Assembly (NCBI GenBank): GCA_950295325.1
Contig: OX485805.1
Coordinates: 43,362,758 to 43,426,757, forward strand
Length of the DNA: 64,000 nucleotides
From: Polytrichum commune
Lineage: Eukaryota; Streptophyta; Polytrichopsida; Polytrichales; Polytrichaceae
Direction of reading: 5' to 3'
In this document: in pieces, positions 60,162-64,000 of the stretch
How the letters are laid out: each line of letters opens with the position of its first letter
Position numbering within the stretch: position 1 is the stretch's first letter
Translations under genes and position numbers: made by a program
Notes under the pieces: generated by a model
Told to the model about the DNA's origin: nothing
The model's input: the letters and a program-made list of their open reading frames with translations, nothing else
Database searches by the model: none

Positions 60162-62435
60162 ATGACAGTTGCAATGGATCCAAACATCATGAGAAGGATA
60201 ATGAAACTTGTGATTTCCACTTTGATGTTCGCAATATCCATGTATTTGATAATCTGGTGGTTCTTCACTCCCACAATGCTTGGTTGGACAATCGAAACGC
60301 TTGTAACACAAAACACACACAAATTCGGCGACATGGTCGGAGTTTACATGTTATACACGTGCCCTATTATAATTCTCGCACTTCTTGGGACATTGCATTT
60401 ACATCTCACGAAGAAATCTCCGCCATCATTGAAAGCCAAGAAGAGCAGAAGTGATAAATTTTTCGCTCGAGCTTCTCGCATGTGGAGAATGTCGTGGACA
60501 CGGCCGGTGTTTATCAACCGCGTGTTCGGGGTGATGGCCGTAGTTGATCTCGTCGCAATTATAAGCACATTGGTTTTGGTTTTTTGGCTTTTCTACGCTT
60601 GGTACATGCCCCAAGCGAAAGCCATTGACGCGGTTTCTAATACCACTGGAGTGGACAAAGTGGTGGCAAAGACAGCACAAGCAGGAACGATGTTGGGCCG
60701 GGTCTCGGCCGTGCTCATGTCGCTTCTTCTGCTCCCGGTGACAAGAAACTCACCGATTCTACGCATGCTTGGCCTCCCATTCGAGCAAGCAGTGAAATAC
60801 CACAAGTGGGTGGGCTACCTCCTAGTCGCGGTCATTTTAGCGCACGGGGGCTCGTTCATTGGAGTGTACGCGAAAACACACACATGGTACCGGTTGATCT
60901 CCTTCACCACGCCGCCAAACGGATCATCGGGAGTGGTCGTGGTTCCCGGACTTGTCGCCTTATTCATCGCCATCTACATGGTGGCCACATCGCTGCCGAC
61001 GATCCGGCGCCGTCATTTCAATTTTTTTTACTACTCTCACCAACTCTACATTGTGTTTTTTGCCGGCTTCGTGTACCATGTTGGGGTGAGAACGGTCGGA
61101 TATACAATGGGCCCCATTTTCCTCTTCTTCCTCGACCGGTTTATGCGGTTCTGGCAATCAAGGCAATTGATACAAGTGTCCAGGGCACGCGTGTCTTTTG
61201 ACGGAATAATCGAGCTCAAGGTTCCGAGGTCCTCGACATTAACGTACGACGCCCTGAGCTTCATGTTCTTGAAGGTACCTAGCGTTTCCCATCTTGAATG
61301 GCACCCGATTAGCATGGCGTCGAGTGCTCGAGATTGTGCGGGCGAAATGACCATTCACATCAAGAAAGTCACAGGCGCATCCTCCGCGAAAAACTCGTGG
61401 ACATCCCGCGTCGCTGCACACGTCACGGAGATCGCGAATACGGCCACTGAGAAAAAATGTCCGTTCTCCATGCCGATCGCCGTGGAGGGTCCGTACAGCG
61501 ACGAATCCGAGTATTATCTTAACTACAAGACGTTGGTGCTCGTTGCGGGCGGCATCGGAATCACGCCGTTCATGGCCATCATCCAAGACATTTTGCACCG
61601 ATATCGCATCACAACTCACGAAGAAAGAGTTCACCTACCGAAGAACATCGTGCTGATATGGTCGGTTCGGTCCGAAACTGAGCTCGACATCCTCCGTCAA
61701 GTTTCACCGAGTTTGATTTTCAGGGACTATGAATCGGGTGCATGTCGAATCTATGTGAAGGCGTACGTGACGCGGTTCCAAACCAACAAAGCTTATGTGG
61801 ACGACAACGTTGACAACAACCTCGGAGGGACGATTCATGCGATTCCCACACCTGGTCCCAACGACAATCTAACCAACACGAGTCGCGTTCGCTCAGTCAT
61901 AGGAACGGGAGACAACTTGTGGATGTTCTGGATGATTTTGATCACAAGTTGTGCGACGGTTGCAACGTTTCAAGGCATAAATCTGGTGCCTCAAAACATT
62001 CCGAACTTCCAATGGATCCAAGGCAGCCTCTTGTTCGTGAGCATGTTTGTGGGCATCGTGGTCGCCGGGAGCGCCGTGCTTTTGTGTTGGACCGCCCATT
62101 CCAAAAGCAAGGAGAGAGAACTGATGGAAAATCATGCACATGCGGCGCGGGTTGTGGGCTCATATGAAAATGAGCTTGCTAGTGTTGATGACATTGAGTG
62201 GGCTCATCCAACTTTGTATGATATGGCCGAGGGTTACATGTTTTCGCGCCCCGATTTTTCAAGGGAGTTTGATCAAGTTGTAAAGGATTTTGGACACGAA
62301 GATGTCGGTGTTCTAGTTTCCGGCCCGGAGGGCCTTCAACATGTTGTGGCGAAGGAATGTCAAAGGTGGTCAGGTTTGCAAGCCACTTTGAAAGCCGAAA
62401 TCTTTAATTATCATTCGGTTAGTTTCTCTCTATAG
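60162..62435 (+). CDS. FRO: Ferric reduction oxidase (FRO family metalloreductase), intronless
   Basis: FROs pass electrons from cytosolic NADPH through FAD and two hemes across a membrane to Fe(III) or Cu(II), supplying Fe(II) to transporters. The single open frame encodes 757 residues, slightly longer than typical plant FROs (about 700-750). Membrane segments are predicted at about 14-35, 60-82, 123-148, 180-193, 215-232, 258-280 and 290-330. The heme-ligand His pairs are His214/His228 and His293/His306. HPISMAS (381-387) is the FAD-binding motif and LVAGGIGITPF (460-470) is the NADPH-binding motif. Two more membrane helices (586-606, 621-642) precede the cytosolic tail, as in plant FROs. 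The C-terminus FNYHSVSFSL matches the family ending. The usual Cys in the VL.CGP motif is Ser (VLVSGPEG, 718-724). No introns are present and codons are richer in G+C than the flanks. Plasma-membrane or organelle location cannot be told. Confidence 0.96.
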   Translation: MTVAMDPNIMRRIMKLVISTLMFAISMYLIIWWFFTPTMLGWTIETLVTQNTHKFGDMVGVYMLYTCPIIILALLGTLHLHLTKKSPPSLKAKKSRSDKFFARASRMWRMSWTRPVFINRVFGVMAVVDLVAIISTLVLVFWLFYAWYMPQAKAIDAVSNTTGVDKVVAKTAQAGTMLGRVSAVLMSLLLLPVTRNSPILRMLGLPFEQAVKYHKWVGYLLVAVILAHGGSFIGVYAKTHTWYRLISFTTPPNGSSGVVVVPGLVALFIAIYMVATSLPTIRRRHFNFFYYSHQLYIVFFAGFVYHVGVRTVGYTMGPIFLFFLDRFMRFWQSRQLIQVSRARVSFDGIIELKVPRSSTLTYDALSFMFLKVPSVSHLEWHPISMASSARDCAGEMTIHIKKVTGASSAKNSWTSRVAAHVTEIANTATEKKCPFSMPIAVEGPYSDESEYYLNYKTLVLVAGGIGITPFMAIIQDILHRYRITTHEERVHLPKNIVLIWSVRSETELDILRQVSPSLIFRDYESGACRIYVKAYVTRFQTNKAYVDDNVDNNLGGTIHAIPTPGPNDNLTNTSRVRSVIGTGDNLWMFWMILITSCATVATFQGINLVPQNIPNFQWIQGSLLFVSMFVGIVVAGSAVLLCWTAHSKSKERELMENHAHAARVVGSYENELASVDDIEWAHPTLYDMAEGYMFSRPDFSREFDQVVKDFGHEDVGVLVSGPEGLQHVVAKECQRWSGLQATLKAEIFNYHSVSFSL

Positions 62436-63047
62436 GAAACCAACATGCGCCTTTGCAAGTCAAAGTGCTATTGTTCTGGCTTTTGTAATATGGAATGTGA
62501 AAATATGCATCCCACATGCATATTTCCTAAGCCAAATTCTCAATACATGACTTTTTGTATTATTTACACATTCTACACATAAGAATTTTTGTCATGGTAA
62601 ACAACTAGTTTGTGTTGAGGTTTATTACTTGTGCAACCGAATGATGCTAATGCACTTGTTTATAGGGGAAAGCACTTTTCGATGTTGGAAAAGTGGCGGT
62701 GAATAAAAATGAGTATTGCAACCCTAACCACTTCAGCATTTCCTATTAGCACTTTTTGGTTTCACAATTATGTAATTGATTACTTGGACTTTTGTTTTGA
62801 TCACTTCATCTCTTTGTTTTTTTATTTGAATTGGTTAACAATGGGAGCCGAAGTTGAGTTTGTCTATAAAATGCTCAATTTTGTTCATAAATGTGCATTG
62901 AAATTTTGTCCATGCAAAATAAATAACTTGAATAATCAAAAATATATTTTGGCTCTGACGATATGTCATAATGTCGTGCTTGCGACATGTAATACACGTG
63001 GACACTTATGTTATTAATAAAAAAATAGCTATCTAGAATCCAATGCC
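62436..63047. other. 3' flank of the ferric reductase gene
   Basis: Contains the probable 3' UTR. No clear poly(A) signal was fixed. The open frame at 62709-63017 shows no domain. Confidence 0.4.
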
Positions 63048-63310
63048 ACATTTGACTTTCTTGACAACTTGTGGGAGGTTAGAATATAGGCCTAAAATAT
63101 CCAAAGCCACATCATCGCCCCTTCCCACTTATTTTCTATTTAAGAAATAGAAAATGCTACACAATAGCGAAGAGGGGACAAATGCATCTTATGTGCCAAC
63201 TTGCAGGTGGTTACCTAAACTAAAGTCCATCCAAACCTCTTGATGGATTCATCCAGTATTTGTTACCCGATGACTTTACTTGAGTGTCATGAATTCCTAG
63301 CCCTCAATTG
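63048..63310. repeat. Direct repeat, copy downstream of the ferric reductase gene
   Basis: Matches 59341-59600 in the same orientation (GGTTAGAATATAGGCC, CCACATCATCGCCCCTTCCC, TTGATGGATTCATCCAG, GTTACCCGATGACTTTACTT). The pair brackets the ferric reductase gene at a distance of about 3.7 kb. Confidence 0.7.
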
Positions 63311-64000
63311 GTTGTGAATACACATGTACTTCGCTATTGCAACGACCACACACATCCACATTTTCAATTTTGTTCAATGCATTTCTACCCACAAGTAAGT
63401 TTCCTTATATGAGCCACTACAACTACAAAGGCCACCACCCACATGATGCAAAATACTAAATAAGAACATCATTTTATCTGGGCCAAATATCGAGATTTAG
63501 CTGGGGCTGCGACCTCCAAGTCTCTTTATCATTGTTGTGTGTGCAAATAATTCCACGTGCACCCCATGATTTGTCAAATTGTTCCATAAACCACCCACCC
63601 ATCACAGTGGATCTTGCAATCATGGAGGGTAGCTTCTATGGAGAATAGCTTCTATGGAGAACAAAGTAATTCCTTTTTTATCCAAAAATGGAAGTTCTGA
63701 AAGCAAATTAAATCACATGTGAGAGCTATAACAAATCCTTCTATTTTTAATAGTAAAAGGAATGAAGGAAAAAAAAATTACTGAAAAATATATATAGATG
63801 ACAATCACAATGTCTCTTCCAAATGAAACTAATTATTCTAGATTTGAAGAATACAAGAATACACGAATTTTGTTCAAACCAAGCAAGCTAACCCTGCCAT
63901 CCATGATCTCAAAGTCAAACATGGTTGAAAAATGGCCTCTCTGACCATTCAGGGGTTATTGGAATGAGAATCAACAAATATAATAATACACCTTGAATAT
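63311..64000. other. Gene-free end of window
   Basis: AT-rich DNA with no conserved coding sequence. I looked for the start of a second ferric reductase and did not find one. Confidence 0.45.

Noticed and set aside
63860-64000. Start of a second ferric reductase, predicted if the flanking repeats mark a tandem duplication
   Set aside because: No frame in this interval resembles the N-terminus of the first copy.

Overview
The window is nuclear DNA of a plant. Three genes belong to plant families: a CLASP microtubule-binding protein, a type I phosphomannose isomerase and a ferric reduction oxidase. Spliced genes have GT-AG introns of roughly 100 to 1,000 bases, and coding DNA is richer in G+C than the AT-rich DNA between genes. 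The mix of decayed elements (Tc1-like, hAT, Harbinger-like, CACTA-like, a LINE, a DUF7869-like remnant) made me think of a seedless land plant, but this is a guess; the species cannot be named from the sequence.

Layout. 1-8423 (minus): CLASP, 14 exons, running off the left edge, with a tandemly repeated first intron and a repeat-rich upstream region. 10005-21700: no gene; short inverted-repeat elements, tandem repeats and decayed DNA. 21739-25231 (minus): phosphomannose isomerase, five coding exons, complete, with duplicated DNA upstream. 27331-43168: transposon graveyard. It holds a LINE interrupted by a TA-flanked element, several MITEs, a 1.66 kb Tc1-like element with long inverted repeats, and a nest in which Harbinger-like elements sit inside a CACTA-like repeat and a hAT relic sits inside one of them. 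43350-47743 (plus): a two-exon gene for a 751-residue acidic, C-terminally coiled-coil protein that I do not recognise. 48600-56545: a possible gag scrap, a decayed DUF7869-like gene and a 1.43 kb hAT-type element with a perfect 8-bp target duplication. 60162-62435 (plus): an intronless, complete ferric reduction oxidase, flanked by two related direct repeats.

The four genes have unrelated jobs (microtubule dynamics; mannose and ascorbate or cell-wall precursor supply; unknown; iron or copper reduction at a membrane) and do not form a cluster. The richest information is in the mobile elements, where insertion order can be read from nesting, target-site duplications and, in two cases, an empty site that can be inferred.
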